Assembly: GCA_003389215.1 (NCBI GenBank) | Contig: QQVP01000033.1 | Coordinates: 62,001-126,000, forward strand | DNA from: Planctomycetota bacterium | Lineage (GTDB): Bacteria > Planctomycetota > Planctomycetia > Pirellulales > UBA7805 | DNA length: 64,000 bases | Direction of reading: 5' to 3' | Shown: piece after piece, positions 34,997 through 45,247 of the stretch | How positions within the stretch are numbered: the first letter of the stretch is position 1 | Layout of the letters: each line of letters starts with the position of its first letter | Position numbers and translations under genes: made by a program | The notes under the pieces: generated by a model | Told to the model about the DNA's origin: nothing | What the model saw: the letters and a program-made list of their open reading frames with translations, nothing else | The model's database searches: none

Positions 34997-37399
34997 ATGC
35001 CGCCGATGCCTTCGCTACCCTCGCCAGACCTGCTCGCGCGGTTGGAACATCTCGGGCTGGCCAGCCCGCAGGAAGTGGGCACCGTGCGCCGCCGGGTCCG
35101 CCGCCTGGCCGGCAAGCTGCCTTGGTTCGACTCGATCTGGATCGACGCCCTGCGACAAGCAGGCCTGGTCACGCCCTATCAGGCCAACGAGCTGACGGCC
35201 CAGCGCGGCGACCAGCTGCAAGCCGGGCCGTACGTCATCGAGCGCCCGCTCGATCAGGCTCATTACGCCCGCGCGTTCGCGGCCCGCGAGATTTCGTCGC
35301 GGCGGTTGGTGCGTTTGCTGCGGGCTCCGCTCGCCCGCGGCGAGGTGGAGCGAGCAGGCAAGTCGCTTGGCAAGCTGTTGTCGCATTCGGCGCACTTGGC
35401 TTCGCCGGTGCTGCCGGCCGTGTTCGACTTCGGCATCGACGAACACAACGAGCCGTCACAAGTTTCGCCGTCACGAGTTTGGGTGGTGTCCGACGCGGTA
35501 CCAGGCATTTCCGCCGCCGGGTGGATGGTCGCCTCGGGGCGATTTCCACCGGAGGTCGTGTGGGAAATTGCCCGACAGATGGCCGCGGCCTTGGCCGAAT
35601 TGGAACACCTGGAACTCGTTCATGCGGACCTGACGCCCGCCGGCCTGATCATCGACCCGCAAGGGCAGGTGCGCTTGCCGCACCCGGGAGTGCGGGCCGT
35701 GCTGCGGCCGGAAGAAGGTTACGGGCTGACGGAACTTGTGCCGGCGGCCTACGACAATCTCGCCCCGGAACGAATCGCTGCGGGCACCCCGCCGACCGTG
35801 GCCAGCGACCTGTATGCCTGTGGCTGCGTTTGGTGGCAACTGCTGACCGGCCGCGGACCGCACGGCGGCGGCGACAGCCTGGCCCGTTTGCAGGCGGCGC
35901 ATCGCGGTCGCTTCGTCGATGTTTGCCGTCTGGCCCCAGAAACTCCGCCACCGCTGGCCGACGCCGTACGAAGTTGTCTGGCCAGTAAGCCTGGCGATCG
36001 TCCCGATGGTTTCGCGCGGCTGGTCGAAGCGTTGGGACCCTCGACCGAGACGGGACGCAAACAGTTGGCCGAGTGCATCGCCGAGACGGGCCGTCCGTCA
36101 CTCTCGATCCGCCGACCACGATCGCGTACGAATTGGTCACGGCCGCGTGCGAATTCGCCGCGCACCACGCTACCACGCACGACTTCGGCGACCGGGCGAT
36201 GGCCGTACGGGATTGCAACCGCCGCCTGCCTGTTGGCCCTGGCCGCGATTGTCTGGCCGCTGTGGCGAGGCGGGCCGCCCGTGCCACTGGCGAACATCGA
36301 CGCGAACACTGGCGCGAACTCCGATGCAGGACAGAATCTCGTCGCAACCGATGCTGACGGTCCGGCGACCCGGCCCACGGCAGACGTCGACGTGCCGCTC
36401 GAGCCCGCGCAAGGTGACGACGCGCGACTGGCTGCTGCCGATCCTCAGGCGATCGCGAGCGAGAAGGTGCTGCTCCTGTCCGGCGATCGACCGGTGGCGG
36501 CCAGCGAACTGAATCTCCGCGCCGGGCTGACGGTGCGGGGGCTGAACCATGCCCGCGTCCGCATCGAGGTGCCACCGGAAGGTCTGCACGTGGCGGTCGA
36601 CGACGTTCGCTTCGAGAACATTGACTTTGTCGCGGCGGCGGAGCAAGCCGAGCCGAATGCCGCCGACGCTTCGGCGACTTGGGAAGAGGCGACGGCCGCG
36701 CTCGTCGTGGCACAGTGTCGGCGAGTGGCCTTTCGCGGTTGTTCGTTTCAGGCTGCACCGGCAAGTTCCCGCAGCGGCGTTCGCTGGCAGCCGCCCGTGG
36801 CCGTCGAAGCCGAAATGGCGTCGCCCCATCTCTTGCTGCTAACCGACTGCTTGATGGGCGGGCTGGTCGCGGGCATCGATCTGCCGGAACCGCCGCAGGG
36901 ACCGCTCGAATTTCACGATACCTTGGCGCTCGGGCCCGGTCCGTTGGTCCGCCTGGCGCGCAGCCCGCGACTGGAAGAACCGCTCTCGCTGCGGCTCTCG
37001 CACGTGACGCTGCGCGAAGCGCATGCCCTGATCGAATTCAACTACGAACGGATCCACGACGAACCGGGCCGTGTTGCCGTGGAAGCGAAGAACTGTGTGT
37101 TCGCGCCAACGCCGCAGGGCGCGGTGATCTACTGTCGCGGTCTTCCTTCGCCCGCGCGACTACTGCACCGCGTGGCGTGGACGGGCGAGGGCTCGCTGTT
37201 GGCCGAGGAGGCCGACTTCGCCGCCTGGCATTCCGACACGGCGTCGCCGATGACGGTCGACGACGTCGAGTTTGCCATCGACGGACTGGCCCGCAGTCGC
37301 ATCGAATTCGCCGGTTCATCACGCGAGGCCGAGGGCTCGAAGATCGTCGACTGGAGCGCCCCCTTGGCGACAAGGACGCCACCGGGAATTCGCCGCTGA
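34997..37399 (+). CDS. Degenerate Ser/Thr kinase with membrane anchor and exported beta-rich domain
   Basis: 800 residues. Residues ~75-345 follow the Hanks kinase fold, but the catalytic loop reads HADLTPAGLIID instead of HRDLKPxNIL and the DFG site reads LPHPG, so phosphotransfer is unlikely. The N-terminal ~60 residues are a helical domain ending in LVTPYQANEL, seen before planctomycete kinases. An Arg/Pro/Thr-rich stretch leads to a membrane helix at ~410-430 (ATAACLLALAAIVWPLW) and a C-terminal region with hydrophobic repeats like a right-handed beta-helix. It is probably a pseudokinase receptor. It follows a 216-base gap after the MoxR operon. Confidence 0.75.
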   Translation: MPPMPSLPSPDLLARLEHLGLASPQEVGTVRRRVRRLAGKLPWFDSIWIDALRQAGLVTPYQANELTAQRGDQLQAGPYVIERPLDQAHYARAFAAREISSRRLVRLLRAPLARGEVERAGKSLGKLLSHSAHLASPVLPAVFDFGIDEHNEPSQVSPSRVWVVSDAVPGISAAGWMVASGRFPPEVVWEIARQMAAALAELEHLELVHADLTPAGLIIDPQGQVRLPHPGVRAVLRPEEGYGLTELVPAAYDNLAPERIAAGTPPTVASDLYACGCVWWQLLTGRGPHGGGDSLARLQAAHRGRFVDVCRLAPETPPPLADAVRSCLASKPGDRPDGFARLVEALGPSTETGRKQLAECIAETGRPSLSIRRPRSRTNWSRPRANSPRTTLPRTTSATGRWPYGIATAACLLALAAIVWPLWRGGPPVPLANIDANTGANSDAGQNLVATDADGPATRPTADVDVPLEPAQGDDARLAAADPQAIASEKVLLLSGDRPVAASELNLRAGLTVRGLNHARVRIEVPPEGLHVAVDDVRFENIDFVAAAEQAEPNAADASATWEEATAALVVAQCRRVAFRGCSFQAAPASSRSGVRWQPPVAVEAEMASPHLLLLTDCLMGGLVAGIDLPEPPQGPLEFHDTLALGPGPLVRLARSPRLEEPLSLRLSHVTLREAHALIEFNYERIHDEPGRVAVEAKNCVFAPTPQGAVIYCRGLPSPARLLHRVAWTGEGSLLAEEADFAAWHSDTASPMTVDDVEFAIDGLARSRIEFAGSSREAEGSKIVDWSAPLATRTPPGIRR

Positions 37400-37427
37400 G
37401 CGTTTCCTTGACGTCAACGACGGGTGG

Positions 37428-38522
37428 CTAGCTGCCGTGATTCGTCAGCTGATCCTTGTTGTCGAAGATCTCTCCGCCATTGCGGGTGGAATAGGCTCGC
37501 CACACGAAGGGGTCGATGTCGTCGGCGACACGGTGGACCGAACCACCGAGCATGACCACATTCACGCCGCCCGGATGATAACTGCGCGAGGTGACCGCGG
37601 CGTAGGTGGGCGTGGTCGAAGGCGTGGCGGCTGCCGCGCCCTTGCCCTCCTGCCAGTTCGTCCAGTCGACGTCGTAGGTCGTGCCGCTTTCGTCACACAG
37701 CGTCTTTGCGTTGGGCGTGAACGTGGTTGTGAAACCGGTTTGATGCGCGCGTCCGTCAATCCACTCGGTATGTCCCGAGTTCGTCTTGAAGGTGCCGCCC
37801 AGGCTACAGAGCGCGTCGAGATCAAGCGGATTGGGGATCGGGGGCACGCTGTCGTTGGCCGCGTTGCGGTAGTACGGAGTCCAGCCTTTGACTTCCGCGG
37901 CGCAGAGCGTCTCGTTCACACCGTCGCGGATGTTCGACGAACTCAGGCGACTATCGGGAAAGAAGGCTCCATCGCCTCCCTCGCGGGTCTCGGGATCGTA
38001 GACGAACCAGGTGCCCAGGTTGAACGCGTAGTTGAGCGGATAGTGTTCCGGGTCGCCGGTGCTGCTGTCGAGCCGCACTTCGTCGCGAACTTCCGAAGGA
38101 CAGAGATAAGTGGCGACTCTCATCGCACCGAGCGCAGTGACCGTGCCATCGGCCGTGGTGATCTCGATGCCGGTGCTGTACGGCTGCGTGAAGTCGATCT
38201 TGTCGAACAGTTTGGTTTGTTCCAAGTGCGACGTAAGCAAGGCCTGCGCGGACCATCCGCTGATATCGCTACTACCGACGCCAGCGGGTGTCGAGTTCCA
38301 GCTTGCTGGATACCGTCCGTTGTTGCTGGTCTGATAGCTCATGATCGCCTGGCCAATCTGTCGCAAGTTGTTCTTGCAGGAGGTGTCATTGGCGCTCTCG
38401 CGGAGTCCCGAGACCGCGGGAAACAGGAGGGCGAGGAGGACGGCAATGATCAGCAGAACAACAAGAATCTCGACAAGCGTAAACGCATCACGGCTGGCGG
38501 ATCGCGGCTTCACGGCGAACAT
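37428..38522 (-). CDS. DUF1559 prepilin-like protein
   Basis: 364 residues; AAAGG precedes the ATG at 38522. The type IV prepilin N-terminus, RDAFTLVEILVVLLIIAVLL, has a cleavage site and hydrophobic helix, followed by the DUF1559 body (CKNNLRQIGQAIMSYQ). The C-terminal H-x9-DG box reads HPGGVNVVMLGGSV, with Gly in place of Asp. DUF1559 proteins are abundant in planctomycetes and presumably pseudopilin-like surface components. A TTGACA/TACAAT promoter lies 80-110 bases upstream of the start. Confidence 0.93.
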   Translation of the reverse strand: MFAVKPRSASRDAFTLVEILVVLLIIAVLLALLFPAVSGLRESANDTSCKNNLRQIGQAIMSYQTSNNGRYPASWNSTPAGVGSSDISGWSAQALLTSHLEQTKLFDKIDFTQPYSTGIEITTADGTVTALGAMRVATYLCPSEVRDEVRLDSSTGDPEHYPLNYAFNLGTWFVYDPETREGGDGAFFPDSRLSSSNIRDGVNETLCAAEVKGWTPYYRNAANDSVPPIPNPLDLDALCSLGGTFKTNSGHTEWIDGRAHQTGFTTTFTPNAKTLCDESGTTYDVDWTNWQEGKGAAAATPSTTPTYAAVTSRSYHPGGVNVVMLGGSVHRVADDIDPFVWRAYSTRNGGEIFDNKDQLTNHGS

Positions 38523-38602
38523 AAGCTGACAACCTTTCCCGGCAATTCTGGACAACAAACCTGAAATTGATATTGAGACTCGGTCTCACTTGCAAGAGGT
38601 GC

Positions 38603-38630
38603 ATTGTAAGTGATCGAAGTCGACTGTCAA
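38603..38630 (-). promoter_or_regulatory. Sigma-70-type promoter of DUF1559 gene 38522
   Basis: On the minus strand TTGACA (38630-38625) and TACAAT (38608-38603) are 16 bases apart. The 5' UTR contains a small hairpin TGAGAC-TCG-GTCTCA at 38574-38588. The -35 context TTGACAGTC recurs at the other DUF1559 gene. Confidence 0.65.
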
Positions 38631-38843
38631 CCCGGTTCCCCGAGTCGCTTGACCATTCGTCCCTAAGTCGATTTGCCCCATCGACTTCAGTTCTGCAATG
38701 CCGTCGCGACCGCGCGCTGGCCTCCATGCCTTGGCTGTTCTAAAATCAAGGCCTCGCCTGCGGTGGACCCGATCCGCCCACTCTCCCTCGCCAGACCACG
38801 CGGCCCCGGTGTCCGCGGCTCGTTCTCACAAGGATCTCGCCCG

Positions 38844-41800
38844 ATGAAGCTCGCTCGCCTGACCTTGCTCCTGGCCCTCACGCTGGCCGGCCTGCTCTCG
38901 ACCCTCGCCAACCCTGGCTTCGCCGGCGATTGGCCGATGTGGCGTTACAACTCGGGTCGCAACGCGGCGGCGCCCGACAGCCTGCCCGAAAAGCTGCAGC
39001 TGCAGTGGACGCGGCATTACGCCGCCCCACAACCTGCCTGGCCGGAAGATCCTCGCCTGACGTTCGACGGCAGCTACGAGCCGGTCGTGATGGGACGGAC
39101 GTTGTTCCTCGCCTCGGCGCAGAACGACTCGGTCACCGCGATCGATACGCGGACGGGCGAGGAGAAGTGGCAGTACTTCGCCGAGGGGCCGGTGCGCTTT
39201 GCCCCGGTCGCCCATGACGACACGGTTTACTTCGGGTCCGACGATGGGTGTCTCTATGCTCTGGCGGCGGCGGACGGGAAGCTGCGTTGGAAGTTCGACG
39301 CGGCCGATTCGGCTCGCAAGGTCATCGGCAACGACCGACTCGTCTCGGTCTGGCCGGTGCGCGGCGGACCGGTGCTCTCCGCAGGCAAGCTCTACTTCAC
39401 CGTGGGGGTGTGGCCCTTCGAAGGGACCTTCCTCTACGTGCTCGATCTCTCGACGACGCCCTCCGACGGCACCCCGCCGAGCCATACGGTCGAGGCCCTG
39501 CCCGATCTGACGCCGCAAGGTTATCTGGCGCTCAGCGGCGAGCGACTCTATATCCCCTGTGGACGCGGCGTGCCGGCCTATTACCACCTCGGCGCGCGGG
39601 CGTTTCAGCCGCTGCGTTACAACGTGCGAGGCTTGACCGACTATCACGCCACGGCGAGCGGTTCGTATCTGTTCCATGCCCATCGCATTTTGAAGATCGA
39701 AACGCGCCAGATGCTGCCGATCAACGCGCCGCGCCCGGTGGCCGACGGGTCGATGATCTACATTCCGCAGGGGCCGAACGTCGTGGCCGCCGATCTGGAA
39801 AACCAACCGCAACTGAAGCAAGACGGCAAGGCGAATCCGGAAGACCCGGCCAGCGCGCCGAAGTTCAAGGCCAGCTGGCACGTGACCGCCAAGATGATCG
39901 CGGCGGCCGCGGGTCCCGGAACCTCGGTGGCGGAGGACACGCCGCTGAGCGTCGACATCAAGTCGGGCAAGCGGGTCTACGGACGTCTGGGCAAGCTCGT
40001 CTTTGCCGCTGACGAAGCGGCCGACGGCCGGCCCGCGCGGGTCTCGTGGGCGAGGAAGATCGCAGGCGAACCGACCAGCTTGATCGCGGCCGACGATCGC
40101 CTGTTCGTCGCGACCCGCGACGGCACGCTGCACTGTTTCGGTGGCGACGCGGCCACGGCCAAGGACTTTCCGCGGGCCGAGGTCCGCTTGCCGGCGGCCA
40201 ACGCCAAGTGGCAAGCGAAGGTGACGCGACTGCTACAAGAAACCGACGCGCGGGGCGGCTTTTGCCTGGTGTGGGGAATCGACGACGGCAGCCTGGTCGA
40301 AGAGCTGCTGCGGCAGTCGGAGCTGCGCGTAGTTGCCATCGATCCGGATGCCAAACGTGTCGCCGCGCTTCGCGAGCGGCTCGATGACCGCGGGCTGTAC
40401 GGCTATCGGGCCGTGGCCCTGGCGGGCGAGCCGGCCGAGATGCGTTTGCCGCCGTACCTGGCGAACCTGTTGGTCTCGGAGGACCCGAGCCGCCTGGGCG
40501 ACGCCGAGGACGAAAAGTTGGCCGCCAAGATCTATCATCCGCTACGACCGTATGGCGGGGCGGCCGTACTGGCACTCGACGCACCGCAGCGATCGGCCGT
40601 GGAGAAGCAAGCCGCGGAGCTTTCCAAGGCCAAGCTCACCCGGCTCGATGAATGGACGATGCTCGCCCGTGAAGGGGCCCTGGAAGGATCGGCCAATTGG
40701 TCGCACGAATATGGCGACGCGTCGAACTCGCTGATGTCGCGCGATCAGCTGGTGAAGATGCCGCTGGGCGTGTTGTGGTTCGGCGGTCCGGCTGCCGATA
40801 CGAAGCTGTTCTTCGATCGCCACTTCTGGGGACCGAGCCTGACGGTGATCGACGGGCGGATGTTCCTGCAGGGGCACACCACACTCGGCGCGGCCGACAT
40901 CTATACCGGGCGCATGCTGTGGGAAAAAACGATTGTCAAAGGATCCAGCCCCGGACGTCGCGGCAACTTCTACGACGGCGACGACCACACGGGCTATCAC
41001 TTCTGTGCCGTGCCCGACGCGGTCTATCTGACGTACCCCAAGACTTGCTTGAAGATCGACCCGGTCACCGGGAAGACGCTGGCGAAGTTGGCCCAGCCGA
41101 TCGGAACCGGCAGTTGGGGCCGCATCCGCGTCTGGAAGGATCTGCTGATCGGCGCGGTCTTCGACAGCGAGCGGCTCGACGGCGCCGCGCCCACCAGCCT
41201 GGTGGCCGTGAACCGGCACACGGGCAAGCTCGTTTGGCGACACGACGCCGTGGCCAGCTGTCCCATCGTGGCGATTGGCGGCGACCGCGTGTTTTTCTTC
41301 GACGGTCACCTGAAGGCCTTGTACAACGACATCGGTCGTGGCGGGGTGGTGCCGAAGACCGGCAAGGAGCGGCTCATCAAGGCGCTCGACGTTGCGACCG
41401 GTGACGTGGTCTGGGAGTATGAGTCGCCGATGACGATCACCTGGCTGGCCTATGCCGAAGACAACGAGATTCTTGTGGCGGCCAATCGCCAGGGCATCCA
41501 GGCCCGTCGCGGCGAAGACGGCTCGGAGCTGTGGTCGAAGCAGGCCAAAGGTAAGGGTTTCATCGGCCACCCCGAGAGCCGCTGGGACCGCGTCATCCTC
41601 TGGAAGGATCGCATCATCGATCAGCGCGGACCGGGCGTGCAGTACTTCGTCGAGACGGGCGACCCGATCACGCGCGAACATCCGATCAGTGGTGAGCAGG
41701 TGAAGTGGGAGTTCACCGCCCACGGGCACAACTGTGCCTATGCCATTGCCAGCGAGCATTTGATGACGTTCCGCGCGGCGACGGCCGGCTTTGCCGATCT

Positions 41801-42560
41801 GGCCTCGAGCAACACCGGCCGGCTCAACGGCTTCCGCTCGGGCTGTCGCAACAGTCTGATCCCGGCGGGCGGCGTGATGAACGCTCCCAACTTTGCCCAC
41901 GGCTGCGATTGCGATTTCAACCTGTTCACGTCGCTGGCCCTGGTTCACCAGCCGGAGAACGACGTCTGGATGTACAGCGCCCTGGCGTCGCCCGAGGCGC
42001 CCGTCTCGCGCGTCGGCATCAACCTGGCCGCGCCGGGCGATCGCATCGACGAGCGCGGCATCCTGTGGATGGATTACCCGAGCAAGAACGACAAGAACTA
42101 CCGCTTGCCGAACGTAAAGGGACCCTCGCCCGAGGTTCCCGTCACGCTGCAGACCGACCAACCGCGTTGGTTCCGCAATCATCCCACGCAGGTCGAGGGT
42201 GGTGAGAATCGCTGGGTGGCGGCCTCGGGCGTCGAAGGCCTGAAGACGCTTACCGTCGAGGTGAACAAGTATGCCGAATCGCCGCGGCCCTATAAGGTCA
42301 CGCTCTACTTTGCCGAGCCGCTCGACCTGAAGCCCGGCGAGCGGGTGTTCGATGTCACGGTCGGCGAGGAGCAGCGAATCTCGGATCTCGACGTGGCCCA
42401 GGAGACGGGCGGTCGCAATCGAATGCTCGTCAAGGAATTCACCGGCGTGCCGGCGGCCAAACAGCTGACTATCGAGCTATCGGCGACCGCGGGCCAGCCG
42501 GTGCTGTGCGGCGTCGAGATCGTCGCCGAGGAAGATCCGGAAGCCGACGTGGAGCTGTAA
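38844..42560 (+). CDS. Exported PQQ-like beta-propeller with inserted methyltransferase-like domain
   Basis: 1,238 residues; the ATG at 38844 opens a signal peptide (LTLLLALTLAGLLSTLANPGFA). Propeller blades begin at once (GDWPMWRYNSGRNAAAP, VTAIDTRTGEEKWQYF, LYALAAADGKLRWKF) and resume after the insert (ADIYTGRMLWEK, VNRHTGKLVWRHD, LDVATGDVVWEYE). Residues ~473-600 instead look like a class I SAM-methyltransferase Rossmann fold (CLVWGIDDGSLVEELL, VVAIDPDAKRVAALRERL). The C-terminal ~100 residues form a beta-sandwich resembling a malectin/carbohydrate-binding fold. SAM would not be available in the periplasm, so the insert is probably non-enzymatic or binds something else. Confidence 0.85.
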   Translation: MKLARLTLLLALTLAGLLSTLANPGFAGDWPMWRYNSGRNAAAPDSLPEKLQLQWTRHYAAPQPAWPEDPRLTFDGSYEPVVMGRTLFLASAQNDSVTAIDTRTGEEKWQYFAEGPVRFAPVAHDDTVYFGSDDGCLYALAAADGKLRWKFDAADSARKVIGNDRLVSVWPVRGGPVLSAGKLYFTVGVWPFEGTFLYVLDLSTTPSDGTPPSHTVEALPDLTPQGYLALSGERLYIPCGRGVPAYYHLGARAFQPLRYNVRGLTDYHATASGSYLFHAHRILKIETRQMLPINAPRPVADGSMIYIPQGPNVVAADLENQPQLKQDGKANPEDPASAPKFKASWHVTAKMIAAAAGPGTSVAEDTPLSVDIKSGKRVYGRLGKLVFAADEAADGRPARVSWARKIAGEPTSLIAADDRLFVATRDGTLHCFGGDAATAKDFPRAEVRLPAANAKWQAKVTRLLQETDARGGFCLVWGIDDGSLVEELLRQSELRVVAIDPDAKRVAALRERLDDRGLYGYRAVALAGEPAEMRLPPYLANLLVSEDPSRLGDAEDEKLAAKIYHPLRPYGGAAVLALDAPQRSAVEKQAAELSKAKLTRLDEWTMLAREGALEGSANWSHEYGDASNSLMSRDQLVKMPLGVLWFGGPAADTKLFFDRHFWGPSLTVIDGRMFLQGHTTLGAADIYTGRMLWEKTIVKGSSPGRRGNFYDGDDHTGYHFCAVPDAVYLTYPKTCLKIDPVTGKTLAKLAQPIGTGSWGRIRVWKDLLIGAVFDSERLDGAAPTSLVAVNRHTGKLVWRHDAVASCPIVAIGGDRVFFFDGHLKALYNDIGRGGVVPKTGKERLIKALDVATGDVVWEYESPMTITWLAYAEDNEILVAANRQGIQARRGEDGSELWSKQAKGKGFIGHPESRWDRVILWKDRIIDQRGPGVQYFVETGDPITREHPISGEQVKWEFTAHGHNCAYAIASEHLMTFRAATAGFADLASSNTGRLNGFRSGCRNSLIPAGGVMNAPNFAHGCDCDFNLFTSLALVHQPENDVWMYSALASPEAPVSRVGINLAAPGDRIDERGILWMDYPSKNDKNYRLPNVKGPSPEVPVTLQTDQPRWFRNHPTQVEGGENRWVAASGVEGLKTLTVEVNKYAESPRPYKVTLYFAEPLDLKPGERVFDVTVGEEQRISDLDVAQETGGRNRMLVKEFTGVPAAKQLTIELSATAGQPVLCGVEIVAEEDPEADVEL

Positions 42561-42575
42561 CGGGCCGCGGTCGCG

Positions 42576-44972
42576 TCAGCTTCCCGCGCCGGTTCGGCCC
42601 CGCGCGCCCGTTCCCCCCCGTGCGCCCGGTGGCGTGCCGCGACGCTGGGCCTGGGCGAACTCGGCCCGCCGCAGACGAAGCGCCTCGACCGCCTCTTGCG
42701 GGGCCACGTCGATCGCCTTGTCCAGCGTCGCAATCGCCTGGTCCAGCCGGCCGCTGCTGGCTTGAGCCCGGGCGAGCAACTCCAACCAGCGATAGTCTTT
42801 GTTCCGCGTCGCGCGGCAGCGAAGTGTAGCCATCTGCAGCGCGTACGGCACATCCCGGACTCGACGATCGGGAGAAAGCAACAGTTGAACCAGCGCGAAC
42901 TTGGCGGCTTCGTGCCGGTTGTTGAGCTGGATCACCCACGTCAGGTCCCGTTTCGCGTCGCGAAGTCGATCTTGCTCGTGGGCGATTTGGGCCCGCAAGA
43001 ACAGTGCCCGGAAGTCGCGACGGTTGAGGCGCAGGACCTGCTCGATGTCGGCCAGGGCGCCGGCCGCGTCGCCTTGCTGATGGAGCAGATTGGCGCGGTG
43101 CAGGTAAGCCTTGCCGAGATAGGGATTCTTGGCCACGGCCCGGTCGTAGTCGAGCAGCGCTTTCTCCGGCTGGTTAATTTGCTCGTAGCAGAAGCCGCGA
43201 CTGAAGTAAGTCTCGCCCGGGGCCTGGCCGGTATCGGCATCCTGGCCGAGTTCCTTGCGGCGGCGTTCGGCGCGACGCTCGAGCGCCTCGGTATATTGCT
43301 CGATGGCGGCTTCGAAGCGACGGCTGCGGGCCAGGTAGTTGCCGCGCGAGCCGTAGATCCTGGCATACGTTGGATCGATCGCCTCGACCTCCGCATAGCC
43401 GTCGAGAACTTCCTCGGCCGGGAAACCCAAGATCCCTTTCGCCTCAGAGCGAGCAACATAGGCATCGAGCACGTGCCGATCATAGACCGCCGGTTCCACT
43501 CCGGGTCGCGACTTGCGGGCCGAGGGGTTGAGCTCAATGATCTCCTCGAAGTCCTTCACAGCACTCTCCAGGTGCTCTTCGTCCCGCGTCCGCTCGTAGG
43601 CCTTGATGCCGGCGAGTCCGCGGCCCAACAGGGCCCGCAGAGGTCGCGGGTTCTTCTCGATGACGTCCTCGTAGATGTCGGCCCAGTGCGTGTTCCGCTC
43701 GACCGTGGCCGCGGAGAGCAGGGCCACCAACAGGCAGCTTGCCACGGTGGCCCAGGCCGGATGTCGCCACAGCAACGTCCACAGCACGTAGGAAAAGCCG
43801 ATCGCCACCCCGACCATCGGCAGGTAGAGCCGATGCTCGTAGATCATTTCCAGAGGCAGAATCGTCGACTCGAGCGCCAAGTGAATAAAGAACCAGAGCA
43901 CGGCAAAGGAGAGGACTCGCTGGCGTCGGGCCCCGTAGATGGCCACGGCTATGAGGGATAGGATCACCCCGAGCGACGCCAACGAAGTCGGCGGATCGAG
44001 CAGCGAGCGCGACGTCGGAAAGTGGTAGAGCAGGTTCAAGCGATCGGGCGTCGGCCAGGCGAGCAGCGTCAGGTAGTGCATCACCACGCGCGGCTGGGTG
44101 TAGAGACGCTCGGCCATTGTGAAATCGCGCTGCCCGTAGCCCTTCTCCAGTCGCTCGAGCGGATTCCACTTGGTCTCGTCGCCGGGCAGAGCCATCGCCC
44201 AAATGACCAGGCCAGTCGCCGCGAGAAGCACCACCGCCAGCGCGGCCAGGACTTGGGGTCGCTTCAGCCAGGCGAAACGAAGGTCCTGGAAGAAGAACAG
44301 CTCGTACAGTGGAATCACGAACGGCAGCGGAAAGGCGATCCGCTTCGACCAGTAGGCGAGCAAGAAGGCCACCGGCACCCCGAGCCATAGCAACACGCGG
44401 CCCGCACCCCACGGTCGTCGCCGCCCGAGGATGTAGAGCAGCAGCGCGGCCACGTAGAACATCGTCGCCATCGAGGTCATCCGCTGCACGATGTAGGTCA
44501 CCGCTTGCGTCTGCACCGGATGGGCTACGAACAGGGCCGCCGCGAAGATCGCCATGCCGCACGAGCGGAACGTCGTGAGCGGAACCGGGCGACCTTCGTC
44601 CAACTCTTGAGCCTGGCGATAGGTCAACAGGGCCAGGGCATAGACCAGCACGCCGGTCACCGCGTGGATGAGGTTGTTGACCAGGTGATAGCTGAAGGTC
44701 GACCCCAGGCCCTCGTAGGCATGATTCAGGGCCAGACTGATAAAGGCGAGCGGCCTCCGCCCGTCGGGTCGCGACTGGGCGGCCTTGCGCAGATTCTCCC
44801 AGGTGACCTCACGAATCTGCACCTTGGGATTGTCCACGACGGCGTTGTTGTCGTCGAAGGCGAAAGGGTGCTCGTACGTGCCGGCGTAAAGCGCCATCGC
44901 CAGGCTGGCCAGCGCGATCACCGCCACCAGGTGCGGCAGATAGACCCAAGTTTGTCGGTCGCGGTTCTTCAA
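42576..44972 (-). CDS. TMTC-like polytopic membrane protein with TPR C-terminus
   Basis: 798 residues. About ten membrane helices fill the first ~440 residues, beginning at LVAVIALASLAMALYAG. The first loop carries FDDNNAVVDNPKV, the acidic motif of GT-C/TMTC transferases, followed by RPLAFISLALNHAYEG and HPVQTQAVTYIVQR. The C-terminal ~340 residues are tetratricopeptide repeats (RRFEAAIEQYTEALE, GKAYLHRANLLHQQGDAAGAL). Members are suspected lipid-linked-sugar glycosyltransferases. The gene is convergent with the PQQ gene, 15 bases between stops. Confidence 0.85.
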   Translation of the reverse strand: MKNRDRQTWVYLPHLVAVIALASLAMALYAGTYEHPFAFDDNNAVVDNPKVQIREVTWENLRKAAQSRPDGRRPLAFISLALNHAYEGLGSTFSYHLVNNLIHAVTGVLVYALALLTYRQAQELDEGRPVPLTTFRSCGMAIFAAALFVAHPVQTQAVTYIVQRMTSMATMFYVAALLLYILGRRRPWGAGRVLLWLGVPVAFLLAYWSKRIAFPLPFVIPLYELFFFQDLRFAWLKRPQVLAALAVVLLAATGLVIWAMALPGDETKWNPLERLEKGYGQRDFTMAERLYTQPRVVMHYLTLLAWPTPDRLNLLYHFPTSRSLLDPPTSLASLGVILSLIAVAIYGARRQRVLSFAVLWFFIHLALESTILPLEMIYEHRLYLPMVGVAIGFSYVLWTLLWRHPAWATVASCLLVALLSAATVERNTHWADIYEDVIEKNPRPLRALLGRGLAGIKAYERTRDEEHLESAVKDFEEIIELNPSARKSRPGVEPAVYDRHVLDAYVARSEAKGILGFPAEEVLDGYAEVEAIDPTYARIYGSRGNYLARSRRFEAAIEQYTEALERRAERRRKELGQDADTGQAPGETYFSRGFCYEQINQPEKALLDYDRAVAKNPYLGKAYLHRANLLHQQGDAAGALADIEQVLRLNRRDFRALFLRAQIAHEQDRLRDAKRDLTWVIQLNNRHEAAKFALVQLLLSPDRRVRDVPYALQMATLRCRATRNKDYRWLELLARAQASSGRLDQAIATLDKAIDVAPQEAVEALRLRRAEFAQAQRRGTPPGARGGTGARGRTGAGS

Positions 44973-45247
44973 GATCGTCGCGGGGGCGGCGGTGGCGGCT
45001 CGGGGGACAAAGACGGCGGACGTCGGTCGGCGATCGCGCCCGGCAGGCCGTCCCGCGAAGCGGAGACGGCCGCGCCGGAAGGCTCCGGAACGGCGTGGCG
45101 CGAGTCCCTGCTGATTCTACTCGATCGCCGCCGGCGCGGGGAATTCGCCGTGAGACTGGCAAGCACGCCACGGGCACCGTACGATGAATCGAACCGCCAC
45201 CACCGCGACCGCTCGCGGAACCCCTCCCTTTTACGCAGGAAACGATC

